From positions 248,001 to 312,000 of the forward strand of contig CACJXK010000001.1 of NCBI GenBank assembly GCA_902597335.1: a stretch of 64,000 nt of DNA, given 5' to 3'. The translations under genes were made by a program, and so were the position numbers. Below are positions 10,283 through 19,310 of this stretch, in pieces. Source of the DNA: an uncultured Pelagibacteraceae bacterium. Its GTDB lineage: Bacteria; Pseudomonadota; Alphaproteobacteria; Pelagibacterales; Pelagibacteraceae. Under the pieces are notes generated by a model, which was not told the DNA's origin, ran no database searches, and saw only the letters and a program-made list of their open reading frames with translations. Within the stretch, counting starts at the first letter, position 1; every line of letters starts with the position of its first letter.

Positions 10283-11593
10283 ATGTTAGATCTTATTATT
10301 AAAAATGGAAAATGCTATATTGATAAAGATTTAAAAGATGTTGATATAGGCATTCAAAACAGCAAGATTAGTAAGATTGGAAAAATAGAAGAAGAAGCAA
10401 GTCAGATAATCGATGCAAGTGGACTTACAGTTTTGCCTGGTTGTATTGACACACAAACACATTTTAGAGAACCAGGATCAACAGATACTGAGGATTTACA
10501 TACTGGTAGTAGAGCAGCAATAGTTGGAGGTATAACCTCAGTTTTTGAAATGCCTAACACTAATCCTGCAACCACTAATCAAAAAGAATTTCAGAGAAAA
10601 ATAGATTTAGCAAAAAATCGAATGTTTTGTAACCATGCATTTTACTTTGGCGCCACTCCTACTAATCAAAATGAATTAGCAAGTCTTAAAGGCTTAGAAG
10701 GGTGTTGTGGTGTTAAATTATTTGCGGGCTCATCAACAGGAACTTTGTTAGTTCATAAAGAAGAAGATATAGAAAAAGTATTTGAGAGCACATCAAAAAT
10801 TGTTGCAGTTCATTCAGAAGATGAAGATATTTTAAATTTAAGAAAAAAATTAAGAGAAAAAGGAAATGTACATTCTCATCCAATATGGAGAGATGAGGAA
10901 TGTGCAATTTCATCGACAAGAAAAATTGTTAAAATTGCAAAAAGATTAGGTAAGAAAGCACACATTTTACATATTACCACCAAACAGGAAATAGATTTTT
11001 TATCTCAGAACAAAGGAAATATTACTTTTGAGATAACCCCGCAACATTTAACTATTTTTGCACCAGACTGTTATGATAAACTTGGAACATACGCTCAAAT
11101 GAACCCGCCATTAAGAGATAAAAGTCATTATGATCGTTTATGGTACGCAGTAAGAAATAATTACAACGATACAATTGGCTCTGATCATGCTCCACATCTA
11201 AAAGTGAATAAAGACAAAGAGTATCCTGATACGCCATCTGGAATGCCAGGAGTTCAAACCCTGATGCCTGTGATGCTTAATCATGTAAATGATGGTAAAT
11301 TATCTTTAGAGCAGTTAATGAATCTTGTCTGTGAGAATCCAGCTAAAATATTTGGAATTATAGGTAAAGGTTTTATAAAAGAAAAGTATGATGCAGACTT
11401 TACAATTGTAGATATGAATAAAGTTATTGAGATTAAAAATAATAAAATAGAGAGCAAGTGTGGTTGGTCGCCATTTGATGGATATAAGTTTAAGGGAACT
11501 CCAGTTTATACAATTATAAATGGAGACATTAAAATGAAAGATGGAAAAATTATAGGAGAACCATCTGGAAAACCAATTAAATTTGAAGATTAG
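10283..11593 (+). CDS. pyrC: Dihydroorotase, class I (pyrimidine synthesis)
   Basis: Closes carbamoyl-aspartate to dihydroorotate. The amidohydrolase motif appears as DTQTHFREPGSTDTEDL, the bridging-lysine region as CCGVKLFAGS, metal histidines in VAVHSEDE and HILHITTKQEI, and the catalytic Asp in GSDHAPH. At 436 aa it matches class I enzymes (about 430) rather than the short class II form. The first His of the canonical DxHxH is Gln; similar DxQxH forms occur in other bacterial dihydroorotases, so activity is still expected. Hydantoinase or allantoinase is a less likely alternative. A TATAAT at 10263-10268 may be its -10 element. Confidence 0.87.
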   Translation: MLDLIIKNGKCYIDKDLKDVDIGIQNSKISKIGKIEEEASQIIDASGLTVLPGCIDTQTHFREPGSTDTEDLHTGSRAAIVGGITSVFEMPNTNPATTNQKEFQRKIDLAKNRMFCNHAFYFGATPTNQNELASLKGLEGCCGVKLFAGSSTGTLLVHKEEDIEKVFESTSKIVAVHSEDEDILNLRKKLREKGNVHSHPIWRDEECAISSTRKIVKIAKRLGKKAHILHITTKQEIDFLSQNKGNITFEITPQHLTIFAPDCYDKLGTYAQMNPPLRDKSHYDRLWYAVRNNYNDTIGSDHAPHLKVNKDKEYPDTPSGMPGVQTLMPVMLNHVNDGKLSLEQLMNLVCENPAKIFGIIGKGFIKEKYDADFTIVDMNKVIEIKNNKIESKCGWSPFDGYKFKGTPVYTIINGDIKMKDGKIIGEPSGKPIKFED

Positions 11594-11599
11594 ATAAGT

Positions 11600-13498
11600 T
11601 TAGTTTTTGAGAATTTTATTTTCTATTAAACTTTGAGTAATTTCATCTAGAATTGCAGGATCATCAATTGTTGCTGGCATTTTATAATCCTCACCATCGG
11701 CTATTTTCCTTATAGTTCCTCTTAAAATTTTTCCAGATCTTGTTTTGGGTAATCTTTTAATTACTATCACAACTTTAAATGCTGCAACTGGTCCAATTTT
11801 ATCTCTAACCATCTTAATACACTCTTGGGAGATAGTGTCATTTTCTTTTTCAACTCCAGATTTTAAAACAACTAAGCCTATAGGTAATTGTCCTTTTAAT
11901 TTATCTGCAATTCCAAGAACGGCACACTCTGCAACTGACTGATGTTCAGATAAAACTTCTTCTATTGCTCCTGTAGATAATCTATGCCCAGCAACATTAA
12001 TAATATCGTCAGTTCTTGACATAATCCATATGTAACCATCATCATCAATATGTCCTGCATCATAGGTTTGATAGTAACCTTTATAATTAGACATATAATT
12101 TTCCTCATACCTTTTATCTGCATTCCAAAGTGTAGGAAAAGTACCTGGTGGTAAGGGTAACTTAACAACTATATCTCCCATCTCATTTGGTTTTGCAATT
12201 GAATGGTCTGGTTTAATAATTTTTACATCATAACCAGGTACAGCTTTACATGCTGAACCGTATTTAGTTTTTTGCATTTCTATACCAGTGCAGTTTGAGC
12301 TTATTGCCCAACTAGTTTCAGTTTGCCACCAGTGATCAATGACTGGAACATTTAAAAGATTTTCTGCCCACTTCAAAGTATCAGGATCAGCTCTCTCTCC
12401 AGCTAAGAACAAGGACTCAAATGAACTTAAGTCATATTTAGAAAAAAATTTTCCATCTGGATCTTCTTTTTTAATAGCTCTAAAAGCTGTAGGTGCAGTG
12501 AATAATGATTTTATTTTGTATTCAGAAATTATTCTCCAAAAAACACCTGCATCAGGAGTTCCAACTGGTTTACCTTCAAACAAAACAGTTGTGCATCCTT
12601 TAAACAAAGGAGCGTAAACAATATAAGAGTGTCCTACTATCCATCCAATATCACTTGCAGACCACCAAACATCATTTTCATCGATGTTATAAATATTTTT
12701 CATTGTCCACTTTAGAGCAACAATGTGACCACCAACATCTCTTACTATACCTTTTGGAATTCCCGTAGTTCCCGATGTATATAGAATGTATGCAAATTCA
12801 TTTGCTCCTATTTCAACACACTCTTTGTCTTTTGCATTTATAAGAGACTCTTCCCAACTTATCTCAAGTGGAGAGTTTAGTTTTACCTCATGGTCTTTTC
12901 TTTGAAAGAAAATTACTTTTTCAACTTTATGTTTTGCAAGTTTAAGTGCTCCGTCAACTAAAGGTCTATACTCAACTGTTCTTCCCGGCTCAAATCCACA
13001 AGAAGCGGTAATCAAAATCTTTGCTTTGCTATCATCAATTCTACTTGCTAGCTCATTTGATGCAAAACCACCAAAGACAACAGAGTGTATTGCCCCAATT
13101 CTTCCACATGCGAGCATCGCTATAACGGCCTCTGGTATCATTGGCATGTAAATGATTACTCTGTCACCCTTTTTAATACCTTGACTATCAAGTGCACCAG
13201 CAAATTTTGAAATTCTATTTCTTAATTCATTGTATGTGAACTTTGCTTTATTGTTTGTAATAGGGCTGTCATATATTAAGGCTGTCTTGTCACCATTGCC
13301 CTGATCAATATGAGTGTCAATTGCGTTATAACAGGTGTTCGTTACTCCATCTTCAAACCATTTATAAAATGGAGGTTTAGATTTGTTTAAAATTTTAGTT
13401 GGTTTTTTAAACCAAAAGATATCCTCAGACACATTTTGCCAAAAATTCTCGGGATCTTGGATTGATTCTTGATAAATTTTGTTAAATTTGCCTGCCAT
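11600..13498 (-). CDS. prpE: Propionyl-CoA synthetase (short-chain acyl-CoA synthetase)
   Basis: AMP-forming ligase activating propionate, probably also acetate, to CoA thioesters. P-loop YTSGTTGIPKGIV is followed by RDVGGHIVALKW, which is the PrpE/ACSS3 pattern rather than the Acs pattern. The acyl-binding DHWWQTETSW motif, the hinge region and the C-terminal adenylation lysine in RSGKILRGT are present. The 632-aa length is normal. No methylcitrate or propionyl-CoA carboxylase genes lie in the window. It is divergent from proteorhodopsin across a 215-nt regulatory region. Confidence 0.9.
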   Translation of the reverse strand: MAGKFNKIYQESIQDPENFWQNVSEDIFWFKKPTKILNKSKPPFYKWFEDGVTNTCYNAIDTHIDQGNGDKTALIYDSPITNNKAKFTYNELRNRISKFAGALDSQGIKKGDRVIIYMPMIPEAVIAMLACGRIGAIHSVVFGGFASNELASRIDDSKAKILITASCGFEPGRTVEYRPLVDGALKLAKHKVEKVIFFQRKDHEVKLNSPLEISWEESLINAKDKECVEIGANEFAYILYTSGTTGIPKGIVRDVGGHIVALKWTMKNIYNIDENDVWWSASDIGWIVGHSYIVYAPLFKGCTTVLFEGKPVGTPDAGVFWRIISEYKIKSLFTAPTAFRAIKKEDPDGKFFSKYDLSSFESLFLAGERADPDTLKWAENLLNVPVIDHWWQTETSWAISSNCTGIEMQKTKYGSACKAVPGYDVKIIKPDHSIAKPNEMGDIVVKLPLPPGTFPTLWNADKRYEENYMSNYKGYYQTYDAGHIDDDGYIWIMSRTDDIINVAGHRLSTGAIEEVLSEHQSVAECAVLGIADKLKGQLPIGLVVLKSGVEKENDTISQECIKMVRDKIGPVAAFKVVIVIKRLPKTRSGKILRGTIRKIADGEDYKMPATIDDPAILDEITQSLIENKILKN

Positions 13499-13632
13499 AT
13501 TGATTTGTTTTTTGACTCACTTTTATAATGATTTTATGTAACAGGTTGTATTTAATTTCACAAAGTAAGTAAAATCAATACTTTTTAGAGGTCAAAAACT
13601 CTTCAATAAACTAATTTTTTTTGCTATCTAAC

Positions 13633-13682
13633 CCTAACTTTAGGCTAATCATTAGATTAGTCTGTAGTTTAAATTTAAACTA
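13633..13682. promoter_or_regulatory. Three consecutive inverted repeats upstream of proteorhodopsin
   Basis: Within 50 bases there are CCTAA-ct-TTAGG (13633-13644), CTAATC-atta-GATTAG (13645-13660) and the perfect 18-bp palindrome TAGTTTAAATTTAAACTA (13665-13682). They end 31 nt before the chosen proteorhodopsin start, in the 5' leader or operator position. No clear -35/-10 pair could be fixed. They could be operators or leader hairpins; palindromes are commoner by chance in such AT-rich DNA, but three back-to-back is notable. Confidence 0.5.
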
Positions 13683-13702
13683 ATAAAAAAAACTAACTAT
13701 GA

Positions 13703-13707
13703 GGGAG
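13703..13707 (+). promoter_or_regulatory. Ribosome binding site deciding the proteorhodopsin start
   Basis: GGGAG lies 6 nt before the ATG at 13714 and downstream of the in-frame ATG at 13699, so the shorter protein with a clean signal peptide is favoured. Confidence 0.7.
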
Positions 13708-13713
13708 TTTTTT

Positions 13714-14478
13714 ATGAAGACAATGAAAATGTTAGCTTTAGCGGCAGTGCTTTTCGGAGCAACTACGGCAGCTAACGCAGCAACAGCCTTTTTAGCTACA
13801 GACGATTTCGTAGGTATTTCGTTTTGGTTAATTTCAATGGGTATGTTAGCAGCTACAGCGTTTTTCTTTATGGAACAGGCTAATGTCGGTTCTCAATGGA
13901 GAAAATCAGTAAACGTAGCTGGATTAGTAACTGGTATAGCATTTATTCACTATATGTATATGAGAGCAGTATGGGTTGAAACAGGTGATACTCCAACTGT
14001 TTACAGATACATTGACTGGTTAATTACTGTACCGCTACAGCTAGTAGAATTTTACTTAATTCTTTCAGCAGTAAGAAAAGTTGACACAAACATATTCTGG
14101 AGAATCTTAATTGGTTCACTAGTTATGTTAATAGGTGGATATCTTGGAGAAGCTGGATTCATTAACGCTACACTAGGTTTCATAATCGGTATGGCTGGAT
14201 GGATTTACATTCTTTATGAAATCTTTTCAGGAGAAGCAGGAAAAGTTGCTGCTAAATCTGGAAATAAAGCTTTAGTAACTGCATTTGGAGCTTTAAGAAT
14301 GATTGTTACTGTAGGTTGGGCAATTTACCCATTAGGTTACATTTTTGGTTACCTAACAGGTGGAATTGATGCTAACGCATTAAACGTTATCTATAACTTA
14401 GCAGACTTTGTTAATAAAATCGCATTTGGTTTAATTATCTGGTCTTGCGCAGTTTCTAACTCTACAAGAAGAGCATAG
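13714..14478 (+). CDS. Proteorhodopsin, blue-absorbing type
   Basis: Light-driven proton pump of the inner membrane binding retinal. Over 254 aa there is a cleavable signal (about residues 1-22), then seven membrane helices. The helix C motif RYIDWLITVPLQLVEFYLIL gives proton acceptor D101, spectral-tuning Q109 and proton donor E112 (D97, Q105, E108 in usual numbering); Gln at that site indicates blue absorption. His 79 and the retinal Schiff-base lysine K235 (DFVNKIAFG) are present. An ATG at 13699 is in frame, but GGGAG at 13703-13707 is correctly spaced only for the ATG at 13714, so that start is preferred. A strong terminator follows; no retinal-synthesis genes are in the window. Confidence 0.97.
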   Translation: MKTMKMLALAAVLFGATTAANAATAFLATDDFVGISFWLISMGMLAATAFFFMEQANVGSQWRKSVNVAGLVTGIAFIHYMYMRAVWVETGDTPTVYRYIDWLITVPLQLVEFYLILSAVRKVDTNIFWRILIGSLVMLIGGYLGEAGFINATLGFIIGMAGWIYILYEIFSGEAGKVAAKSGNKALVTAFGALRMIVTVGWAIYPLGYIFGYLTGGIDANALNVIYNLADFVNKIAFGLIIWSCAVSNSTRRA

Positions 14479-14499
14479 TAACAGTTAGTTACAATATAA

Positions 14500-14536
14500 A
14501 ATAGGGCAAGTTTAATTACTTGCCCTATTTTTTTTT
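14500..14536 (+). terminator. Rho-independent terminator after proteorhodopsin
   Basis: An 11-bp perfect stem, AATAGGGCAAG (14500-14510) with CTTGCCCTATT (14519-14529), has an 8-nt loop and runs into an uninterrupted T tract to 14536. It isolates the proteorhodopsin transcript from the ferredoxin gene that starts at 14554. Confidence 0.92.
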
Positions 14537-14553
14537 GTGCTTATATAAACTGA

Positions 14554-14873
<320 letters not shown>

Positions 14874-14874
<1 letters not shown>

Positions 14875-15887
14875 TGATTAAAACAGATGTTGTTATAATT
14901 GGTGCAGGCCCAACAGGATTATTTTGTGCGCATCAATTAGGAATCATTGGTTTGAAATGTGAAATAGTTGATAACTTAGATAAAATAGGTGGTCAATGTA
15001 TAGAACTCTATCCAGATAAACCCATTTATGATATTCCAGCAGTGCCCGAGTGTACTGGAGAAGAGCTTACAAATAATTTACTAGAACAAATAAAACCATT
15101 TAACTTCAATTTTCATTTGAATGACAGAGTTCAAGAATTAAAACAAGTAAATGAAAATTGGCTAGTTAAAACAACCAAAGGAAAAGAGTTTACAGCTCCA
15201 AATGTAGTAATTGCAGGCGGAGTAGGTTCTTTTGAACCTAGAAAATTTCCTACAAAAAGTGCAGAAAAATTTGATGGTACCTCTGTTCTGTATTCAATTA
15301 AGGACAAAACTATCTTTAAAAATAAATCAGTAGCAATTTTTGGAGGTGGAGATAGTGCACTTGATTGGGCAATTGAACTATCTAATACTTCAAATGTTTC
15401 ACTGATACATAGAAGAGATGAATTTAGAGGAGCACCTGCAAGCGTTCAAAAAATAAAAGAACTTAGTGAAAAAAATAAAATTAATTTATTTACAAAGTAC
15501 TCAATTAAAGATGTGAAAGGCAATGGCACTTTAGAGGAAGTCGAGATTAAAAGCGAAGAAGGTGAAAGCAAAACTCTAAAGGCAGATTATGTTTTAGGTT
15601 TTTTTGGTTTAATAATGCAACTTGGGCCAATTGCGGAATGGGGGCTTAATTTAGATAAAAAAACAATACCAGTTAATACAGAAAATTTTGAAACTAATAA
15701 AAAGGGTATTTTTGCTATCGGCGATATTTGTAATTATCCAGGAAAACTAAAATTAATATTATCCGGTTTTCATGAGGGAGCTTTAGCCGCTAGAGGATGT
15801 TTTAAATATGCAAGACCTAATGAGAAATATAGGTTTGAATTTACTACTGCATCTAACACTATAAAAGACAGATTAGGTGTTAAATAA
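14874..15887 (+). CDS. Ferredoxin-NADP+ reductase, thioredoxin-reductase-like (FNR2 type)
   Basis: FAD enzyme passing electrons between NADPH and ferredoxin. FAD-binding GAGPTG is at residues 10-15 and the NADP-binding GGGDSALDWA near residue 158. The redox CxxC of true thioredoxin reductases is absent after the NADP motif, and GGQCIELYPDKPIYDIP is characteristic of the bacterial YumC-like ferredoxin reductases. The 337-aa length fits. Start and stop each share one base with the adjacent genes, so ferredoxin-reductase-GST form one coupled operon. Confidence 0.9.
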
Positions 15888-16513
15888 TGATCGAGCTATT
15901 CTCAGCCGATACTCCTAATGGTTGGAAAATTAGCATAATGTTAGAAGAGATAAGCTTTGACTACAAAATTACCAAAGTAAACTTAAACAAAGGAGAACAA
16001 CATAAAGCTGAATTCAAAAAAATTAGTCCTTTCAATAAGATACCAGTGATCACTGATCACGAAAATAAAAAGTCAATATTCGAGTCAGGAGCAATATTGA
16101 TGTATTTGGGTGAAAAAAGTAAAATGTTTTATCCAGAAAATAATAGATTAGAGATAAATCAGTGGTTAATGGCCCAAATGGGTTTGATTGGTCCAATGAT
16201 AGGTCAACATCATCAGTTTCATTATTATCACCAAGGAAAAAGTGAATGGGGAGAGGAAAGATATTTTAAAATAACTAGAAAGTTATATGAAGATTTAGAA
16301 GCAAGACTATCATCAAGTGATTACTTAGCAGGTAAAGACTATTCTATTGCTGATATTGCGACATGGTCATGGATAGCACGTCACAAAAGACATGATATTG
16401 GATTAGAAAACTTTAAGGGGTTATCTAGATGGTTTGTTGAAATCGCAAAGCGTCCAGCAGTTATCAAAGGATTTAAAGTATTAAATAAAGATGCTGAAAT
16501 AGACTATCCTTAA
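15887..16513 (+). CDS. Glutathione S-transferase family protein
   Basis: The N-terminal thioredoxin-like fold includes LFSADTPNGWKISIMLEE and the conserved cis-Pro region NKIPVITDHEN with ESGAILMYL; a C-terminal all-helical domain follows (208 aa). The pattern is close to the YfcG/YghU (Nu class) bacterial GSTs, which reduce disulfides with glutathione; the substrate is not predictable. It is the last gene of the ferredoxin operon, with its stop overlapping the convergent dksA stop as TTAA. Confidence 0.85.
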   Translation: MIELFSADTPNGWKISIMLEEISFDYKITKVNLNKGEQHKAEFKKISPFNKIPVITDHENKKSIFESGAILMYLGEKSKMFYPENNRLEINQWLMAQMGLIGPMIGQHHQFHYYHQGKSEWGEERYFKITRKLYEDLEARLSSSDYLAGKDYSIADIATWSWIARHKRHDIGLENFKGLSRWFVEIAKRPAVIKGFKVLNKDAEIDYP

Positions 16514-16926
16514 ATATCAGCGTAAACTTTTTCTTCTTTTTCGTGTTTCTCTTGAGCTGATATACATAAAGTTGCAACTGGCCTTGCCATTAATCTTTTA
16601 AGACCAATTGGTTCCGCAGTTTCCTCACAAAAACCATATGTTCCGTCTTGAATTTTTTTTAAAGCTCCATCAATTTTTGAAATTAACTTTATTTGTCTGT
16701 TGATTGCTCTCATTTCAACATTTTTTTCTGTGTATGAACTTGCTTGATCAACAATGTCTGCTGAAGCACTGTTGTCATCCATTGAAGCATTAAATATTGC
16801 TTCATTATTTGTTCTCTTTAGATCTTTTTTCCAGTCCATTAATTTTTGTTTAAAATATGCAAGATGTTTTGCACACATGTATTTTTCAGTTTCTTTTGGA
16901 ATATATTTTTTAGAGATCTTTACCAT
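16510..16926 (-). CDS. dksA: DksA-family RNA polymerase secondary-channel regulator
   Basis: Coiled-coil regulator acting with ppGpp. The long helical hairpin includes MDDNSASADIVDQAS, which carries the acidic tip; the C-terminal zinc-finger region GTYGFCEETAEPIGLKRLMARPVATLC has two cysteines where the E. coli protein has four, a degenerate form common in alphaproteobacteria. A longer in-frame start at 16962 exists, but a good promoter (TTGACA, 16 nt, TATATT) overlaps it, so transcription should begin downstream and the ATG at 16926 (MVKISKKYIPKE, 138 aa) is chosen. Confidence 0.88.
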   Translation of the reverse strand: MVKISKKYIPKETEKYMCAKHLAYFKQKLMDWKKDLKRTNNEAIFNASMDDNSASADIVDQASSYTEKNVEMRAINRQIKLISKIDGALKKIQDGTYGFCEETAEPIGLKRLMARPVATLCISAQEKHEKEEKVYADI

Positions 16927-16948
16927 ACCCAATTTTATAAGTTCGGTG

Positions 16949-16976
16949 AATATATTCATCATTTATTAAGTGTCAA
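16949..16976 (-). promoter_or_regulatory. Sigma-70-type promoter for dksA
   Basis: On the minus strand TTGACA (16971-16976) and TATATT (16949-16954) are 16 nt apart, a near-consensus pair. The expected start of transcription falls near 16942, a short leader before the ATG at 16926. Confidence 0.7.
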
Positions 16977-17005
16977 GAATGCATTAATTGTATAAATTAA
17001 TAAAA

Positions 17006-18301
17006 ATGGCCATTTATAAAAAAAATATAAACAATTTATTTTATATTTTTATCACATCACACGTATTGATCTGGACATTGATTCCAACTTTTACAAATCA
17101 TAATTTGCCATTAGATACAATCGAAGCCTTAGCGTGGGGAAGCAACTTAGATTGGGGATTTAATAAACATCCTCCAGTAAGTGCTTTTTTGCCGGAAACA
17201 ATTTATTTTATTTTTGGACCGCAAGATTGGGCGTATTATTTATTAAGTCAAATTTGTATTTTAGTTTCATTCTTTGTTATTTTTAAGTTAGCAGAGGATT
17301 TTTTTGAAAATAAGATTCACTGTTTTCTTTCCGTCTTATTATTAGAGGGTATTTATTTCTATAACTTCACAACACCTGAGTTTAATGTAAACGTATGTCT
17401 TATTCCTTTTTGGTCACTTTCCATCTTTTATTTATGGAAAGGAATTAAAAGTAATAAAATATTAGATTGGATATTCCTTGGTCTTTTTGCTGGTCTTGGG
17501 TTTCTTTCTAAATATTTATTTGTCTATTTAGGTTTAGCAATAGCTGTTCTTTTAATTTATTTAATCATTAACAAAAAAACAAATTTTAAGTGTTTGGTAT
17601 CTTTAATTCCATTCTTTTTAATTTTATCTCCTCATGTTATTTGGCTATCTGAGAATGATTATGTAACTATAACTTATGGACTAATGAGAACTGGATCAGA
17701 TGAAGTTAATATTTTTAATCATTTAATGCACCCATTTATATTTTTACTAAAACAAATTGGAATATTGATACCATTCTTACTTATGATTTTAGTATTAATA
17801 AAAAAATTTAAAATAAATATTAATTTGAATGACGATAAATTATTATTTTTGTTATCAATAAACTTAATCCCTCTTTTATTTATTTTTTTAACATCTTTTA
17901 CTATGGGTGTTAAAATAAGAACTATGTGGATGACACCGTTTTATATAAGTTTTGGTTTGCTATTTGTTTATATTTTCAAATCTGAGATTAATTTTGAAAA
18001 AATGAAAGCTTTTACTTCTCTCTTTTTAGTCTTATTTTTAATTTCCCCAATTTTATATGCATATGTTTCTATTTCAAAAACTGACAAAAGAACTGATTTT
18101 AATGGAAAAAATTTAGCTAAACAGGCTAAAAATTTTTATGAAACAGAAGCAATTGATCTTGGAAAAATGGAATATGTTAAGGGTAATGAGTGGATTGCAG
18201 GTAATATATCTTATCATCTTCCAGAAAGACCAAAGTGGATTTATAGTTCAAAGGATATTTACATGTGCAATAAAGATATGGAGTGTATAAAATATAAATG
18301 A
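17006..18301 (+). CDS. GT39-family integral-membrane glycosyltransferase
   Basis: Polytopic membrane enzyme (431 aa, about ten hydrophobic segments) of the PMT/ArnT-like fold, which takes a sugar from a polyprenyl-phosphate carrier on the periplasmic side. The first-loop signature ALAWGSNLDWGFNKHPPVSA matches the family's DWGYFDHPP pattern, preceded by the acidic LPLDTIEA. A TTG in frame at 16988 is possible, but the ATG at 17006 is preferred. It overlaps the next small gene by ATGA. Acceptor and sugar are unknown; the context (GT2, secreted lyases) points to envelope or extracellular glycan. First gene of the accessory operon. Confidence 0.83.
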   Translation: MAIYKKNINNLFYIFITSHVLIWTLIPTFTNHNLPLDTIEALAWGSNLDWGFNKHPPVSAFLPETIYFIFGPQDWAYYLLSQICILVSFFVIFKLAEDFFENKIHCFLSVLLLEGIYFYNFTTPEFNVNVCLIPFWSLSIFYLWKGIKSNKILDWIFLGLFAGLGFLSKYLFVYLGLAIAVLLIYLIINKKTNFKCLVSLIPFFLILSPHVIWLSENDYVTITYGLMRTGSDEVNIFNHLMHPFIFLLKQIGILIPFLLMILVLIKKFKININLNDDKLLFLLSINLIPLLFIFLTSFTMGVKIRTMWMTPFYISFGLLFVYIFKSEINFEKMKAFTSLFLVLFLISPILYAYVSISKTDKRTDFNGKNLAKQAKNFYETEAIDLGKMEYVKGNEWIAGNISYHLPERPKWIYSSKDIYMCNKDMECIKYK

Positions 18302-18423
18302 AATTTCAATTGAACCAAAAAAATAAAAAACTTTTATTCATTATTGGAATAATTGCTTTAATAGAACTTTCAGGTTATGGTTTTTTTGCCTCTTTATTTA
18401 GGTTAATAGGTTCTGTGAGTTAA
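18298..18423 (+). CDS. 41-aa single-helix membrane microprotein between two glycosyltransferases
   Basis: Starts within the stop of the GT39 gene (ATGA at 18298-18301) and ends sharing a base with the GT2 start (TAATG at 18421-18425), so it is translationally linked on both sides. The product has a basic N-terminus (KFQLNQKNKK) and one hydrophobic helix (LLFIIGIIALIELSGYGFFA). No family is recognised. The exact fit between two stop/start overlaps argues that it is a real gene. It might assist the two glycosyltransferases, or be a remnant of a larger protein such as a GtrA-like flippase; that is inference. Confidence 0.6.
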   Translation: MKFQLNQKNKKLLFIIGIIALIELSGYGFFASLFRLIGSVS

Positions 18424-19292
18424 TGAATATTATAATATTAATTCCAGTCTTTAATGACTTTAGATCTACATCAAAATTAATTGAAGAAGTTGATAGCAGT
18501 ATTTCTAATTTGAATGCTTCATTTTCGGTAATAATAATTAATGATGCATCAACAGAAGAAAAAAATTTAGAAAATACAAATTTAACAAATATAAAATCTC
18601 TAAAATTAATAAATATGAGAAATAATAGGGGCCATGCAAGATGCATTGCTGCTGGACTAAAACATATTTCAGAAAATGAAGATTTTGATTATGTGATACC
18701 TATGGATGGTGATGGAGAAGATAGACCTGAAGAGATCAAAAACTTTGTAGAAAAGATTAAGGATAATCCTAATAAAAGTATTGTTGGAGAAAGAGTAAAA
18801 AGATCAGAAGGTTTAATTTTTAAAATCTGTTATTTTTTGCACAAAATAATTACTTTTACATTTACAGGAAAATTTATAAAATTTGGAAATTTCACTTGTC
18901 TTACAAAGGAAACTGTTAAGAAATTAATTGAAGAGAAAGCAACTTGGAGCAGTTTTTCAGGATCTTTGGCAAAAACTGAAAGTAATTTAATTAATTCTCC
19001 ATCAATAAGAGGCTCAAGATATTTTGGTCCTTCCAAGATGAGTTTTTTAAACTTAATAAAACATTCCTTAGCAATTATTGCAGTATTTAAATCTTCAGTG
19101 ATTTTTAGATCAATTGCATTTTATGCGATATATTTAATAATAATTGCTGATTATATAAGTGTAATTACAGCAATACCTTTGGCTTTAATCATTATTTTTG
19201 GTCTAGTTATTCTAAAAATCTCAGGACGAGAAAATATGACAGAATTTAATAATTGTTTAACAAATATTTCAGATATTGACATTTTAAAATAG
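18423..19292 (+). CDS. GT2-family glycosyltransferase (polyprenyl-phosphate sugar synthase-like)
   Basis: The N-terminal GT-A domain begins IIILIPVFNDFRSTSKLIEE; the nucleotide/metal motif appears in VIPMDGDGEDRPEE. Two C-terminal hydrophobic stretches (about residues 220-275) suggest membrane attachment, as in DPM1/GtrB-type enzymes that load a sugar onto undecaprenyl phosphate. That role would feed the GT39 enzyme encoded two genes upstream. The 289-aa length fits. It precedes the DUF1800 gene by 18 nt. Donor sugar is unknown. Confidence 0.82.
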   Translation: MNIIILIPVFNDFRSTSKLIEEVDSSISNLNASFSVIIINDASTEEKNLENTNLTNIKSLKLINMRNNRGHARCIAAGLKHISENEDFDYVIPMDGDGEDRPEEIKNFVEKIKDNPNKSIVGERVKRSEGLIFKICYFLHKIITFTFTGKFIKFGNFTCLTKETVKKLIEEKATWSSFSGSLAKTESNLINSPSIRGSRYFGPSKMSFLNLIKHSLAIIAVFKSSVIFRSIAFYAIYLIIIADYISVITAIPLALIIIFGLVILKISGRENMTEFNNCLTNISDIDILK

Positions 19293-19310
19293 TATATTTT
19301 AGAATTATTT

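Noticed and set aside
10283-11593. Gln in place of the first metal His of dihydroorotase (DTQTHFREPG)
   Set aside because: The DxQxH form is familiar from other bacterial dihydroorotases, so it is not evidence of an inactive enzyme.
12339-12617. 92-codon open frame antisense to prpE
   Set aside because: Lies fully inside a well-supported gene on the other strand, with no ribosome site or recognisable protein features.
13512-13529. TTGACT and TATAAT motifs upstream of proteorhodopsin
   Set aside because: Only 6 nt lie between the hexamers, far from the 16-18 needed, so it is not a promoter as a pair.
13699-13713. Upstream ATG as the proteorhodopsin start
   Set aside because: The ribosome site lies after this ATG; the extra MREFF residues would also spoil the signal peptide N-terminus.
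16510-16926. DksA zinc finger with two rather than four Cys as a sign of decay
   Set aside because: The two-Cys degenerate finger is a normal variant among alphaproteobacterial DksA proteins.
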